In this document: positions 22,984 through 34,299 of the stretch, one piece after another
Layout of the letters: each line of letters opens with the position of its first letter
Numbering within the stretch: the first letter of the stretch is position 1
From: Neoechinorhynchus agilis
Taxonomy: Eukaryota; Acanthocephala
NCBI GenBank assembly: GCA_051530055.1
Contig: CM121341.1
Location: forward strand, 5,642,001-5,706,000
Reading direction: 5' to 3'
Length of the DNA stretch: 64,000 nucleotides
Program-made: the position numbers and the translations under genes
Notes under the pieces: generated by a model
What the model was told of the DNA's origin: nothing
The model's database searches: none
The model's input: only the letters and a program-made list of their open reading frames with translations

Positions 22984-23600
22984 TGTCCGATATTCACATT
23001 ATCACACTCCTTTATATTTAAGCGAACTCAGACCTTCGCCCTTATAATTGAATGGATGGTAATCACATCTCCTAATACCGCAATCTATTATCCATTTCAA
23101 TTCCCAAACGATACTTTCTTTTATCGACACAAATCCAGTGGATGATACCATAAAAGCTCGTCGAAGATAAGCAGTAATTGTTGATATTTTATATTTCATT
23201 GGTTGATGACCAGTGTGGTGTCCGGATTCCAAACTATATAACATTACTTTTGCTTCAGAACGTCTAGGAACGAAATCTTTCCGTTGTTATTCTCGCTATT
23301 GACTGTCTACTGTGTGCGTGGATCTTTAATATTCAGCACTGCATTCAGTGAGTTATGTCTGTACCAAAGAAACTCTTAAATCCAGGTGAATGCACCGGAG
23401 ATAATGATGAGATTTACGGCCCGTTTTCAATGATGGGTGATCCATTGTTCTTTTTTATTTAGATTCACACGTATTTCTCCTAACGAAAACTATGCAATGA
23501 ATAATTAGCCCTTTTTATTTACGAATTTTAACGTTTTCAGTTTTTTCAACAAATCTGTTGAGCGTGAATTTCCAACCGTTTAAATGCGTTAGAAAATTAA
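22984..23600. other. Flank between duplication and next gene
   Basis: A plausible leader exon starts at ATG 23355 (MSVPKKLLNPGECTGDND) before the gene at 23608, but I could not join it in frame with confidence. Nothing else is supported. Confidence 0.3.
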
Positions 23601-23607
23601 ATACACT

Positions 23608-23842
23608 TTGTTGTTTCAGAATATGGCAATTGAACACTTGGATATGGAACTAAAGATCAAAACATGGGTTGAAGAGTACAAGCGATTGAGTGGCGATGAA
23701 TCTATCTGCGATTCATTCACATTTTCGAAATTTGATAATTTGCAAATATTAGACGGCGTTGAAGGAACCTACGAGATATCTGCACCATTAAAGGACGACC
23801 ATAAAGTATCCGCTGGATCAATTATATTTCCTCTAAATTGGT
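23608..23842 (+). CDS. Exon of an unidentified protein
   Basis: Open exon after a TTTCAG acceptor, encoding MAIEHLDMELKIKTW...FDNLQILDGVEGTYEISAPL and ending at a GTAATG donor. The pattern LKILDG.EG.YE.S.PL..DH recalls a hotdog-fold thioesterase N-terminal part, but I am not confident. It may be the 5' part of the kinase gene just downstream or a separate gene; a candidate continuation is near 24016-24065. Confidence 0.35.
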
Positions 23843-24028
23843 AATGCTCAATGAATAACCTCTTTAGTGGTTTAGAAAAATTCTAAACTCAAGTAAAAAA
23901 GAACAGACTATTTCTCGTAAGCTTCTAAGACGTCAATGTTTTCATAGATTTCTAGAAAATTGCACTTTAATTTTTCTCAGAGCAAGCACCGTCGGTGATA
24001 GTAGCCAGCTCAATTTTCTTTTTGAAAA

Positions 24029-26095
24029 TTGGGCATTATCTCATTACACAACGATCTTCAACTGCAAGGTAGCGTCGTCGTCTCCGGTTGCACAAGATTG
24101 ATAGCAGAAAACACTGTAATCCACAACTCTCAGTCATCAGTACTAATCTTAAAAAAATGCAAAGACCCCAAAAAAATCCTAGCCGAAATTCCAAATGAAT
24201 ATCTTGATATTGCATTGAGAACTCTGGGTGGCAAATACGAAAAACCGGATGTTTTTAATACCCACGAGGAAATATACCGAAAATTTATGCAAAATCTGAC
24301 ACAGGTACAAATGGATTACTCGTTCAAATGTCCGATAAAGGTTGTACGACATCTTAAAGGCTGGTTTGAACAGAATGCTCTGATTTCGGTTGATGGCAAT
24401 TTGTTTTGGCTTAAGTATTGCGCCTCTAATCGATATGTTGTACCGAGTTGGGTTCAAAAGCGATTATTTTACCAGAAGGCAGTTTGCGATTGTGCTGGCG
24501 ATGAACTACATGTTCCGAAAATTATTTTAAGTTCTAATGGCGATCTCATGAAGATCTATGAAATGGACGATAAGATTAAACTGATTGTATATATCCTCGA
24601 GTATATACCTGAATCTGAGACGCTAAATCAAGCTGTTGAGAGTGGTAAAACGGAAATTTCTATTCTTGGACGCATTACAGCTTCGCTTCACTCCCGAACC
24701 GCAGGAAATGAGCTTTTCACAAAACAAGACGATACGTGTGAAGTTGGAGTCTTGATTTATTTCTTGAACGTGAAGGGAAAGTCCATTTTATTTATAAAGC
24801 TAAATAAGGGCGCATTAATGGAATCCGTTTTGGTTCCCGGTTTATATTCTCGCAACAACTAACTGATTGAGGGTATCTTAAAACATAAAAATGTAGTTCT
24901 TGAAAAAATTATATTTTACTAGCATCGTACAAATAGATTTGCCTGCTAAGATTGCGCTAACTCTTAAAAGTGCTCAATCAATCTGTAAATTTGACTTTTT
25001 GTGGGTATGCTACAAACAAAAAACGGCGGCGAGTTTCATAACACAATGAAAACGAATTTAAACTGTTGGGAGTCTTATGTCTGACAAACCTGGTACTTTT
25101 TTAAGTGCCGCAAAACTAGCTTCCATGGATGATACCTGTTTCAGTGTCAAAGGGTTCAAAATCCATAATCGCCAATGACACAACCAGTGGGAACGAAATG
25201 ATGCTGAAGGGAAGATACCGATAAGTCCTGCCTCTTCGGGATATATCTGAGGATCTAGAAGGATGTACAAACTAATAACCGTATGGTTCGTGAGTATTAG
25301 GTGATTTTATCCACTCCCCTGACCCAGATTGGGAGTCTAGCAGAATGCAAATACGCTTTGTGAATTCAGCCTAAGAGCCTTAAAAAGTAGAACTTTTAAA
25401 TTTTGGCAACAATGAACAGTTGTTGAATTATACGGGAAAAATGCAGCTGAATCAAAGAACAAATCTTCATTATGCGATTACGTTCTATCTCTAATTTAAG
25501 AGCCCATAATTTTCTCCCCATCAGTATCAAGACTCTGCTTAAGCGCTGGCTCATAGAAACCATTGATTCTGACATCGACGAAACCATTTCATGTGTAATA
25601 AGTTTGGTCCAAGACGAGGATCGCCGAGATCTTCTTATCTCATGTCTTTCTCAAATGAGAATAGCTTGTAAAATGTACTACCCATGGATGCGGCGTCAAT
25701 GGTGTCACGCGGATGTTCACGATCAAAATGTCCTAATTTCTAAAGACGGCCGCTTGTCGCTGATTGATTTTGGAGATGCTGTGTTCACTTATGTTGTAGT
25801 GGATGCTGCGTTCCTATTGTTCCGATCAACTTGTTTTACTCATCTAAACGTGAATGCTTTCTTTGAAACCGTCAAGCAATATAATGAAGGATTCAGGTTG
25901 AATCGAATCGAACGAAAGGCCCTGTATGCGTTCATAATCGGACTGGGAGCACTGTCCATATCTGACGCGTATGAATCACTAGTCCATGACCCGAATCGAG
26001 CTGTGGAACGAAATATTTATATTGACCGATGCTTCGAAGCACTCCGATTTTTCGTAAGCGATCCGCATTGTTTGGAATATTTTTCACAATTCTAG
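24029..26095 (+). CDS. APH/hydroxylysine-kinase-like phosphotransferase
   Basis: Two main exons, about 24097-24735 and 25501-26095, join in phase through ACA across a 765-nt GT-AG intron. The second exon carries the aminoglycoside-phosphotransferase catalytic loop HADVHDQNVLI and the metal-binding DFGDA. The first carries the nucleotide-binding N-lobe (LKYCAS, IVYILEYIPES). APH-fold kinases phosphorylate small molecules; overall the layout resembles hydroxylysine kinase (HYKK/AGPHD1), which acts in lysine breakdown, but the substrate is inferred. The 5' end is unresolved. The large intron holds a SINE copy, which probably explains its size compared with its neighbours. Confidence 0.6.
25130..25285 (+). 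mobile_element. tRNA-derived SINE-like repeat, copy 3 (intronic)
   Basis: Diverged copy with GATACCTGTTTCAG, B-box-like GGGTTCAAAATCC, ATAAGTCCTGCCTC and TATCTGAGGATC in the same order as copies 1 and 2. It lies in the same orientation as the host gene, inside its 765-nt intron. Confidence 0.55.
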
Positions 26096-26339
26096 AATTT
26101 CCTCTAACAAAATACAAACGCCTTAGTCCAAATAAATTGCTTTTTGTTAATGGGTGAAAACGAAGTGCTAGTGTCTTTGGCGTCAAGGCAAAGCTGAAGC
26201 TCCGGTGCGGTTCACAAATACACAACTATTCCTCAACAATTTAAAACTGAACAAATCTCGGCTATTTTCGTTTTGAAACGAAAATTCCCCGAGATCGAGT
26301 TTAAACTCTTATTTTTGGAATTCTATTCACGCCTTTATT

Positions 26340-27520
26340 AGTGCTCTTAATTTCGAAATTCCAAACTGAACTCTTCGCTGCGTCATCCCCGAACTCACAG
26401 ACCTTCTTACCCTCACTATAAATCGCACCTTTTTATATGACATCTATCCCTCATGCCCGACAACTGCTAAAGTAATCCGTCTTCCAAAAAAGGACACCCG
26501 ATTTCCACCGAATCATTTCGTCCAATATCAATTCTACCCGCTCTTCAAAAAGTCATCGAAAAATGTTTTAAATCTCGCCTTCTTCCACTTCTCACCGACA
26601 AACTATCACCCCTTCAATTCGATTTCCGGCTCCCTAAGAAACCTCGACAATAATCCCTCCCACGTCAACCGTCTCATTCAACTTGATTTATTGAAAGCAT
26701 TCGACTCCGTGGACCATTCAATCCTTCTCTGGGCCTGCTTCGATTTTGGTCTCAACTTGTGGCAGATCCGCTGGCTCCAATCTTATCTTCACAATCGAAA
26801 ACAATACATTCACTGCCGTTCTACCTCTTCTATCAGCCTATCTACCTCAAGGTGCTGTTCTGTCACCACTTCTCTTTAATATTTTTCTAAACAACCTCAA
26901 ACCTCTCTTCTCTCACTGTAAACTCTTCTTATACGTCGACGATCTCATCGCCCAATCACCACCCCACCTCTCCCTTTCCTTAACCTCTAACGAAATCACA
27001 CACATAAAAGATTTCTGCACCAATCACAAACTCCATCTCAATTTCTCTAAATGCTTCGAAATGATCCCTTCTCTCTCCTGCAACCCCACATCCTCACCCG
27101 AACTTCCAAGTGACATCCGAAGAGTAACCTCCCTCAGAATTCTGGATCTCCAATTTCAACCAAATCTTAAATGGGTCTCACATTTTATACTTTCTCTCAA
27201 ACGCAATACCATTAAAATCTATCTCCTCGAACGCCTCCGATATTTTCTCTCTTCCGCAACCCCACTTCATCCCCAGAGCTTCTAAATTACATCCTACGAG
27301 TAACCTTCCTAAGAATTCTGGGTATCTACTTTCAATCAAATTTGAAATGTTACTCGCTTATCACTCTCTCCCTCAAGCACAACACTTTTAAAATTTATCT
27401 CCTCAAACGCCTCCGACATTTTCGAGTCCCTTCACCCGATCTCTACAAATTTTACTTCTGCTTTATTTTACCCGTCCCTCTCCTACGGTTATCCCGTCTT
27501 TTGCAACCTTTCCATATTAC
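26340..27520 (+). mobile_element. LINE fragments with reverse transcriptase
   Basis: Reverse transcriptase blocks are readable across shifting frames: KVIEKCFKSRL, LLKAFDSVDHSIL, PQGAVLSPLLFNIFLNNL and LYVDDLIAQSP (a YADD box variant), then a thumb region. From about 27290 a second, partial copy of the thumb/C-terminal part follows (HNTFKIYLLKRLRHFRVP). Several frameshifts and the lack of 5' and endonuclease parts show that these are dead fragments. A related piece is on the minus strand at 42.2-42.8 kb, where the box is canonical YADD. Confidence 0.85.
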
Positions 27521-27870
27521 AATTCCTTCTCACTCATTTCTCTCTCTCTTGAGAGAGGTTGCGGTTCCCTCGATAACCGATTTATCCTGTTTGATGCAAT
27601 CCATCGTTTCCTCGGTCCTCCTCGTCGGCGATTTCCCGTTATTTCCAGTTTCTCCGTGCTGTGCAGTGCCAGCGCAATCTTCTTTGAAAGATCAACTCTG
27701 AACATCTTTCTTATGTCCACATTTATTTTCTTATCCTTGAGAGCGTACCCCGCTGCCCATCTCAGCATCCTTTTCTCGTTCGTTTCTAATCTTCTGAGGT
27801 CGTCAAACACCAGCCCTTTCAGTTTTGATGAGATCCTTTTGTCCGATTGTACACTAGACATCTTCCTCCA
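27517..27870 (-). mobile_element. C-terminal fragment of a different LINE
   Basis: On the minus strand the frame reads ...NEKRMLRWAAGYALKDKK...DIRKMFRVD... and GNRRRGGPRKRW, the familiar tail of RTE-type and related non-LTR elements (MLRW..G....D...N..I and RRGRPK.RW). It interrupts the plus-strand LINE remains, so it is a nested insertion. Confidence 0.75.
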
Positions 27871-28085
27871 ATCGAGCCACCCGCTTGGTTCGACATAAAT
27901 TTATCATATTTACTTCGCACAACTCTGTCGCCTTGAAATGTTTCAAGGAGAAGAGCCTCTAGAATTTGCACAGTGGATCTTTCTTCGCTCTCACCGAATG
28001 CCTTAATAAAATTTTCAATGAACAATCAAAACGCTTCTCGACCCTACCACCACCACAATTTTTTCCACATGCCGCTCCCCTTTTC

Positions 28086-29224
28086 ACATTTCTTTTCTGT
28101 TTCTACTTTTGAAATGACGAAGTTCACTTGTTTTCTTTAAAAAGCGGTAAAATCGATCAGGAGCGATCTTTTTTTCCGAATCTTAACTTATTAAAATCGA
28201 CAAAGATTTATTAGAATCGCAGGTCTGACAAATGGTTATGGACGCATTCATTTAGTGACAGTCACATTAACACTCAGGAGAAACTACTTTATCCGATATT
28301 CGATTTTTTGAAAGTGAACAGATAAATCATGTCGATGGTTCATTTATTCTAAAACGCTTCATGCTTTCTCTAGCTTTTCCTGTGTCAAATCCGATAAAAA
28401 TAAGCGATTTTTCTGCCTATGAAGAATTTTATTGATCAGTTTGACGCCATTGAATTGTGGCATCAATCTCCGTCAGTTTATACAGCACATTGCAAACTCA
28501 ATAGGTTTTCTTATTTTAACATCTCTAAAAACTACATTTAATGTTTAGATTTAAGCCGAAGAATAGTCACAGTTTGGTTCCAAAATGCTCGTGCTGCTGC
28601 GAAGAGAACTGGAAGCTATCGACTGAAATCGGTAGATTGTCGACTAATTTCTCATTCACATCTATTTGATTGTCTTTTAGCAATTTAAGCGATTGAAAAG
28701 AGTGGTTTAGGTAGGACCAGGATCCTACAAAAACACAATCTAGAAAAGCACTTTTATGTGGCCCTTAAAAGCTCATCCAGTCGCCTTATACACCGAATAA
28801 TGCTTTTTTTTCGAGCACAGTGGTTATTTTAACAATACCCGAAAGCGGAGCATAATAACCCGCCTCACATTCTCCTCAGTGCGGACATTTCTTTAGATTT
28901 GAATTGATCATCACTGTATCAATTCACTCCTTGTACAATGCTTTCGCAAAAAAATCGCAATGAATCTCTCGCTTAAGTTTGACCTGGGTTCAGTGCTTTA
29001 CTGACGTCTTAGAAACTTTATGACTGAGATCGGTTCTTGTGCTGAATACAAGTCGTGGTCTCAAATTTCAATCAAATCTGAAATCGGGCTCACACATTAC
29101 ACTCTCTCCTTCGAGCACAACGCCTTTAAAATTTATCTCCTCAATTTAGGAGTCCCTTTTCTACCGATATCTACAAATTTTACTTCAACTTTATCGGCCA
29201 AATCAAAAATATGTTGCCTTGAAA
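28086..29224 (+). repeat. 1.14-kb duplicated segment, copy B
   Basis: Near-identical partner of 21845-22983. Copy B runs on into LINE 3' sequence (GAAACGTTTCACGTAGAAG) and copy A does not, so one boundary lies at the LINE junction at GCCTTGAAA. Confidence 0.93.
28423..28688 (+). pseudogene. Homeodomain-encoding exons, copy B
   Basis: Same two exons as copy A (28423-28504 and 28549-28688), encoding the WFQNARAAAKR recognition helix. They sit within the LINE-rich region, so this copy is the more likely to be dead. Confidence 0.55.
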
Positions 29225-29470
29225 CGTTTCACGTAGAAGAGCCTCTAAAATTTCCACAACTGTTTTCCCTCGCTTTTAAACCACATTTTGTTCCTTTTCC
29301 GCCCTAATTCGTTTCATCCTCCTTCGACCTCGAACCTCCGCTCCCTTTTCCACATCGCCCAATCTTCTCTCGGATATCAGAACTTGAAATGAACCAGAGG
29401 AAAGATCCGACCACAAAAGCACTCCTGCAAACCCCTCATCCAAACAATATTGTTTATCGGTCAAATAACG
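29225..29470 (+). mobile_element. LINE 3' region
   Basis: Matches in reverse the sequence at 42.19-42.34 kb (TTCGTTTCATCCTCC, CACATCGCCCAATCTTC, GGATATC), the shared 3' end of the LINE family whose reverse transcriptase lies at 26.3-27.5 kb. Confidence 0.7.
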
Positions 29471-30770
29471 ATTACCCTATTTTTTATCACAAAAACAATA
29501 CTACAAAGAAAACTTAAAGGTACATGGGTCCAATTCTTGTTAACTAAGAAATAAACGTGTCTCGTGGACGCCATTGAACCTCATTCAAAGTGGCCTTTCC
29601 GGATTCCTTTGACCTTTGATTTTGCCATCCGCATGCTTGAACACGAGGCACTTTAAAGAGAACTTCGGCGGTTTTTATGTTGGAGCGTTCTTGTGAATCA
29701 ATCGAACCCAAGGAATTGTCTCTTTTTAAAAAGCCTCATCATTTTTTCACCTGTGAATTTTTCGCGGTTAGGAATCGCTTTCTTTTCCCTGTTCCTCAAA
29801 CATCCGCCAACGGATTCTGCTCGACATTGAAGCCTCTCAATTTCCCGAATCACACAGTACCTCATTATTTATCACGAGCCCAATTTGAGATTGCGAGATG
29901 AAAGTCCTTCAAACCAAGGAAAATATTTAAATTAGAAATCGAGTGAGCGATTTGCATTACAACGATGTGATCCGTGAATTCGTCGGCAATGGAGCATAAA
30001 GACAATCGAAATTGTAACTTCTTGAAAAAGAATTTGAAAAAGTTGTTAAACAATTTTAGAGAGCTCAATTTTCTATTCCGTTTGGTGTTATTCACGTGGT
30101 TGAAGCTGCATGGACTGCATACGGGGGGGGACATTTTATCACAGATTTTGTTTTAATATGAACGAAAAGTCTATTTTTGTGAATTGTTGAGTTTTTCAAA
30201 AGAATCAAAACATCCAGAAGCGCATGCTCGTATTTCCCGTAAATAGTCTTCGGAGATGATCAAATCCTTCTTATGGAAGTCGCGTTGGAGCCTACGCTTA
30301 AAAGATTAAACCAATTCTTGAAGCTCAATTTCTTACATTGCGGGTCCTTGATAATAATTCCCATAAATGTTGCGCTTCACCATCGGGCCAAGAGTCAATT
30401 TTCGTCTACATCGACAAACCAAATCCTCTTCAAATTTAGAGCAGTCTTTACTCTTCCCTAAATTAGAAAAAAAATAAAACATTCAACACTACCATCTCGA
30501 TTCTGACCGCATTTTTGCTTCAATTCATGGCGCAATTTTTCACAATATTGACGCTGCTTGTCCGCAGTCTTTTTCTGAATTGTTCGACAGTCACAATTTA
30601 AACTCACGCTACCCACAGAACGCATTAAAATCAATCAAAACTCCTAATTTTTAAAAGTATTTTGCCATGGTAACGCAAACGATATGTTCCAAAAATTAGG
30701 TTTTTGAGAGAAAATAGAAGGTAAGAGTTGTATAGAAAATGTTTTAGATGACTCTTGGCACAAATGATTC
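29471..30770. other. Intergenic stretch
   Basis: No gene or repeat family recognised; short open frames here show no motif. Confidence 0.4.
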
Positions 30771-30779
30771 GATCATCGA

Positions 30780-31175
30780 TTGGTATTGCAACATTTACAA
30801 AATTTCTTTGAGGATTACATCCGGAGGGAATCTATGGTCTTCGGTGAGCTGTCACCACCCCGAGAATTAAACATTAATTATTTAATTAAATATTTCGGAA
30901 CCTCCCTCTTCAGTAAAATAATTTTTGAGTGTGCTGTGTTTAAAAAAGCGCAGGATCCCGTCGAACTGTCGATAGCGGAAGCGCTGATCATATCCCGAGA
31001 GACCCGGGATCGTGAGGACTCTAGCGGGCATCGGTCGGTCGGTAGGACACTCATTAACCAGAAGGATGAGTTGTCTGCCGTCATGAATCTCATGTGAATC
31101 TCCACTCCACTTCACTCGCATTGTAGATTACACCCTGAAGAAGCCGTTGGACGGCGAAAGCTAGGTGTTTCAATA
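30780..31175 (+). mobile_element. Retroelement 3' end, Penelope/GIY-YIG-like
   Basis: The open frame ending near 31096 has the pattern I.EALII...........R.LINQKDEL, like the end of GIY-YIG endonuclease domains in Penelope-like and some non-LTR elements (I.E.L.I....P.LN.Q.E). It is followed by CTGAAGAAGCCGT-TGG-ACGGCGAAAG, a stem flanked by CTGAAGA and GAAA that commonly ends such elements, and an AATAAAAG. Only this 3' fragment is present. Confidence 0.5.
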
Positions 31176-31225
31176 AAAGCTCTTTCAGTCGGATTGTCAA
31201 TCAAACAATCATCAATAGATAAAAC

Positions 31226-31777
31226 ATGCGGCTGAACAACCAAGCAGCGCTTAGTAATCCTATTCAGTGGCTGCTCAAGACACTCGGCATCTACAAATCA
31301 TCGTGGTTCAAAACCAAGTGCCATTCGTATAGCCGCATTATTGACGATCGAGTCATTAGCCTCAACACTGAATCAATCAGGATTGTATATCTCGCATGGA
31401 ACGTATTTAATGGTCTTTGCTGGCTCTGCGTTCTCGTCAGTTTCTGCACTCAGCTAATGAGGAAAAATAGGTTTCTCGGCAACAATATAAATCAAGTTCC
31501 TCTCAGGATGCTTGTCAGAATCCTCGTCTATCTCAGTGTCTTATTCGCCACAGCCACCTCCTTTTCTCTACTCGATATAATAACCTCCAATGTCCTGGTA
31601 AAGGTTCCACACGCCCGAATGTCTCTAATGATCTTTAGATTCGTGCCAGCACACGCGTTCACCTATACGTCTTATGTGATCCTCCTTTGGTCAGTACAAG
31701 GCTTTCTCAGGAATTCACAATCAAAAGAAAACCGATCACCAACCGGGCCACTCGGCCTAGAACTACAATCACTGTAA
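31226..31777 (+). CDS. Membrane protein of unknown family
   Basis: 183 aa from ATG 31226, with about three long hydrophobic helices (IVYLAWNVFNGLCWLCVLVS; LVRILVYLSVLFATATSFSL; FVPAHAFTYTSYVILLWSVQ) separated by short basic loops, and a polar tail. Spacing resembles TM5-7 of a seven-helix receptor, but no class motif is clear and no upstream exons were found; the 5' flank is retroelement DNA. It could be a complete small membrane protein or a truncated receptor. Confidence 0.45.
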   Translation: MRLNNQAALSNPIQWLLKTLGIYKSSWFKTKCHSYSRIIDDRVISLNTESIRIVYLAWNVFNGLCWLCVLVSFCTQLMRKNRFLGNNINQVPLRMLVRILVYLSVLFATATSFSLLDIITSNVLVKVPHARMSLMIFRFVPAHAFTYTSYVILLWSVQGFLRNSQSKENRSPTGPLGLELQSL

Positions 31778-32139
31778 TCATATCGAAGTTTGTTGTTGTT
31801 GTTGTTGTCAAAATGCCGAACCTTTTTTGTAAGCCGGTGATCGATCGAGTTTGTAGATTAAAATAAATGGGAGTGTCACGAGAGTCCCAGTAGGAATTTC
31901 TTCATAATGACGCTTTCATTAAAAACCTTTTTTTTAAACAAACTAGATCACAACCTTTAGAAAAGTTTAAAATTTTTACCATTCATATCGTCGTTTTCCT
32001 GCTTGACATTCAAAATGTTTCACTAAACTTTCTGAAAAGATATAAACAATTCGTGGTGTATAAACAAAGAACATTCAAATGCTTTGTTGACAAATCCTGT
32101 TTGGGCAAAACTTTGTTGCGTGTTTACCAACATTGAGTC
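31778..32139. other. Spacer before the secreted-protein gene
   Basis: AT-rich spacer with a GTTGTTGTT microsatellite near 31790-31807. It presumably contains regulatory DNA of the gene at 32184. Confidence 0.4.
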
Positions 32140-32147
32140 TATAAAAG
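32140..32147 (+). promoter_or_regulatory. TATA box of the secreted-protein gene
   Basis: TATAAAAG is followed about 27 bp later by TCATT, an initiator-like site at 32168, and the ATG at 32184. This gives a leader of about 15 bases. Confidence 0.6.
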
Positions 32148-32183
32148 CCTCGGATTTGATGAGAGCTCATTGAAAATCAAGCG

Positions 32184-32778
32184 ATGAGGACCGTCTTTTT
32201 TGAACTTCTATTCTTGTTTGAGCTTTCACGAGGTCGGTTTATTTACAAACCCTTCAGTTTGTCACCTATTTTTCAGCATTTGTCGCTGGTCCTGTAATGC
32301 TCACCATTCCTGCGACGACCCATTTCAAACTTCCGGCTAATCAATTTTCACAATTGGCTTGGCCTGTTGTATACCAATTGCCACATAATGTGATCATTCC
32401 AGTTGTGGAAACTCAAAACGTCCCATCTTTGATTTCAAGTTTCCATCAGGGAAGACCGGAAGATGAAATCCAAAGTCATGTTTTGGTCAATGATGTCTTT
32501 AATGAGGTGAGTTTGGGTGAAAAGTGGTATCTCATTTCTTGTTAGTACTCCGAGGAAGAGGATCTGAATGAAGATATTGAAACACAAAGCACAAACTCGG
32601 ATCAAGCTACACAACAACTCTTTCAAGATGAGGATAAAGAACCAAAGGTGAATATTGACCGAAAAAAGGCTATTACTTCATGAGTCTACATTATCTACAG
32701 CTACAACTATCGCTGAATATTGATGATATTCCTAACATGATCGATAGTCAACACGAGGATGAGGGAGTGTCGCATTGA
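32184..32778 (+). CDS. Small secreted acidic protein
   Basis: Four exons (32184-32232, 32277-32506, 32546-32647, 32701-32778) with GT-AG introns of 44, 39 and 53 nt encode 152 aa. The N-terminus MRTVFFELLFLFELSRAFVA is a typical signal peptide. Next come a Pro/Val-rich segment (LPHNVIIPVVETQNVP), then acidic Glu/Asp/Gln/Thr-rich sequence (YSEEEDLNEDIETQ) and a short tail. No cysteines or known domain are seen after the signal. The protein is likely secreted; the function is unknown. The strong TATA and minimal leader suggest high or tissue-restricted expression. Confidence 0.75.
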
Positions 32779-34240
32779 GTACTTAAATGCGACTTTAGTT
32801 CTTAGATCTCTCAGGAAATCGCATGCTTTTTAGTAAAAGCTTAGCTTTTCTCAGAGTGATCGTTCTATTTTAACCTTTAGCTGTTCAGTGGTTGCCTTTT
32901 GATCATAAACAAACTTCCCAAGGTTCAACCATCAATTCGTTTTTTATCAGACCGAATTTGCATTTACTGACTTTTAGTTTTCTTAGAATTTTGTCAAAAT
33001 CCATTAAAAAATACAAATTTCAGGGGCAGAAGGGTCTTTTCTAATCGAGAAAATGTAAAGTTTTGTTTTCGAAAATTTTGCGCATGGGATGTTGTAAGGA
33101 TAAAAAGAAAATCTTCATTTTTCGAGATCTTCATGGCCCCTTAAGGAATCTACACCTTAGAGGCGTGGAAATTTCGTCCTGGTTATATTTGGTTTTTATC
33201 TAGACTCCGTCGCATTGATTTTCTCATCGTCGGCTCACGATTTTCACTGATAATCGATAATTAAACGTCGGATCCATCATTCACTCCCGATCCGTCATCG
33301 TCTCTAAAGTGATCACGAGGACCCAGAGGTAAATGGGCCTTTTCGTGAACAAAATAAATAATTCGTGTTGTTGAAACGGTTCAATTTGATCTCGAAACAA
33401 ATCTTAATCAAACGAAAGCCTTACAAGATTGTCGGAGATTTTAAAACCAAAATCATTTTAATTTCTCTAAGCGCCATATAAAACAACCATTGATTAAAGT
33501 ATTTTTATTGAGCGGTTCAAACCCCGAGACGTCCCCGAACCACACGGCAAACCCACGCTCCCGGAGGTAACTCATAAAATAATCGATTTTTGTAGATATC
33601 TGAAGAGATAGATTTTCTCAACCAAATATTCTCGGGGATTAAACCGCTGAAAAAGAATATCTTTCAATCCGAATGTGATCCCGCATGAAATTGATCAAAG
33701 TGTACAAAAATTGACGTTTGGGATTATTCCAATAAACTTGATTTGAAAACAAATCAATTGATGCCATTTGTTCAATTTTGACCATTTTATCAACAATCAG
33801 CCGTTTTTGTTTGGCGAAAAATTGGGCAAATCGAAAATGGACGATATTAAAGCAAAAAATCAATTCGTTGCGTGATTGAACTTTTTAAAGGTCGCGAATA
33901 TGGTTTATTCCTGCGGTTAAACGTAAGAAGAAGTTTGACCAATGGATAATCAATTGGTCATCGAGTGCCTCTTTTTCTTCAAATTTAATATTGCTCTTAA
34001 ACCGAGGGAATTTGTAGGATTTTTCGCAATCGAGAAATGTTTCACGGCTGATCCATTTTCCTAAAAGGTCCTTCTATATTCGAATTCCACGTAAAACTAA
34101 GATTTGAGGCCGGAAAATATTTCCCATCCAAAATGTATTTAACGATCATGGATGAAACGGTAAGGACGTATCTTTTTTTGGAAATACAAAACGATTGCCA
34201 ATCGATGGGAACTATCAGCGTAGCTTTTATTTGATTTGCT
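32779..34240. other. Intergenic stretch with repeat copy
   Basis: 33400-33490 (AATCAAACGAAAGCCTTACA, GGAGATTTTAAAACCAAAAT, AGCGCCATATAAAACAAC) is a copy of the foldback element at 44.06-44.9 kb. The rest has no supported gene. Confidence 0.5.
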
Positions 34241-34299
34241 TTTAAATCCAATTTTAGTCAAAACTGCGTTCGTTCTCACAAATCAAAAATTTTGGCTAA

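Noticed and set aside
24029-26095. APH-fold kinase as an acquired antibiotic-resistance gene
   Set aside because: It is spliced, with a SINE in its intron, and resembles eukaryotic hydroxylysine-kinase-like proteins; nothing suggests recent bacterial transfer.
26255-26295. Small palindrome CTCGG...CCGAG as a bacterial-type terminator
   Set aside because: The window is clearly animal nuclear DNA with spliced genes; it is more likely the edge of LINE or foldback sequence.
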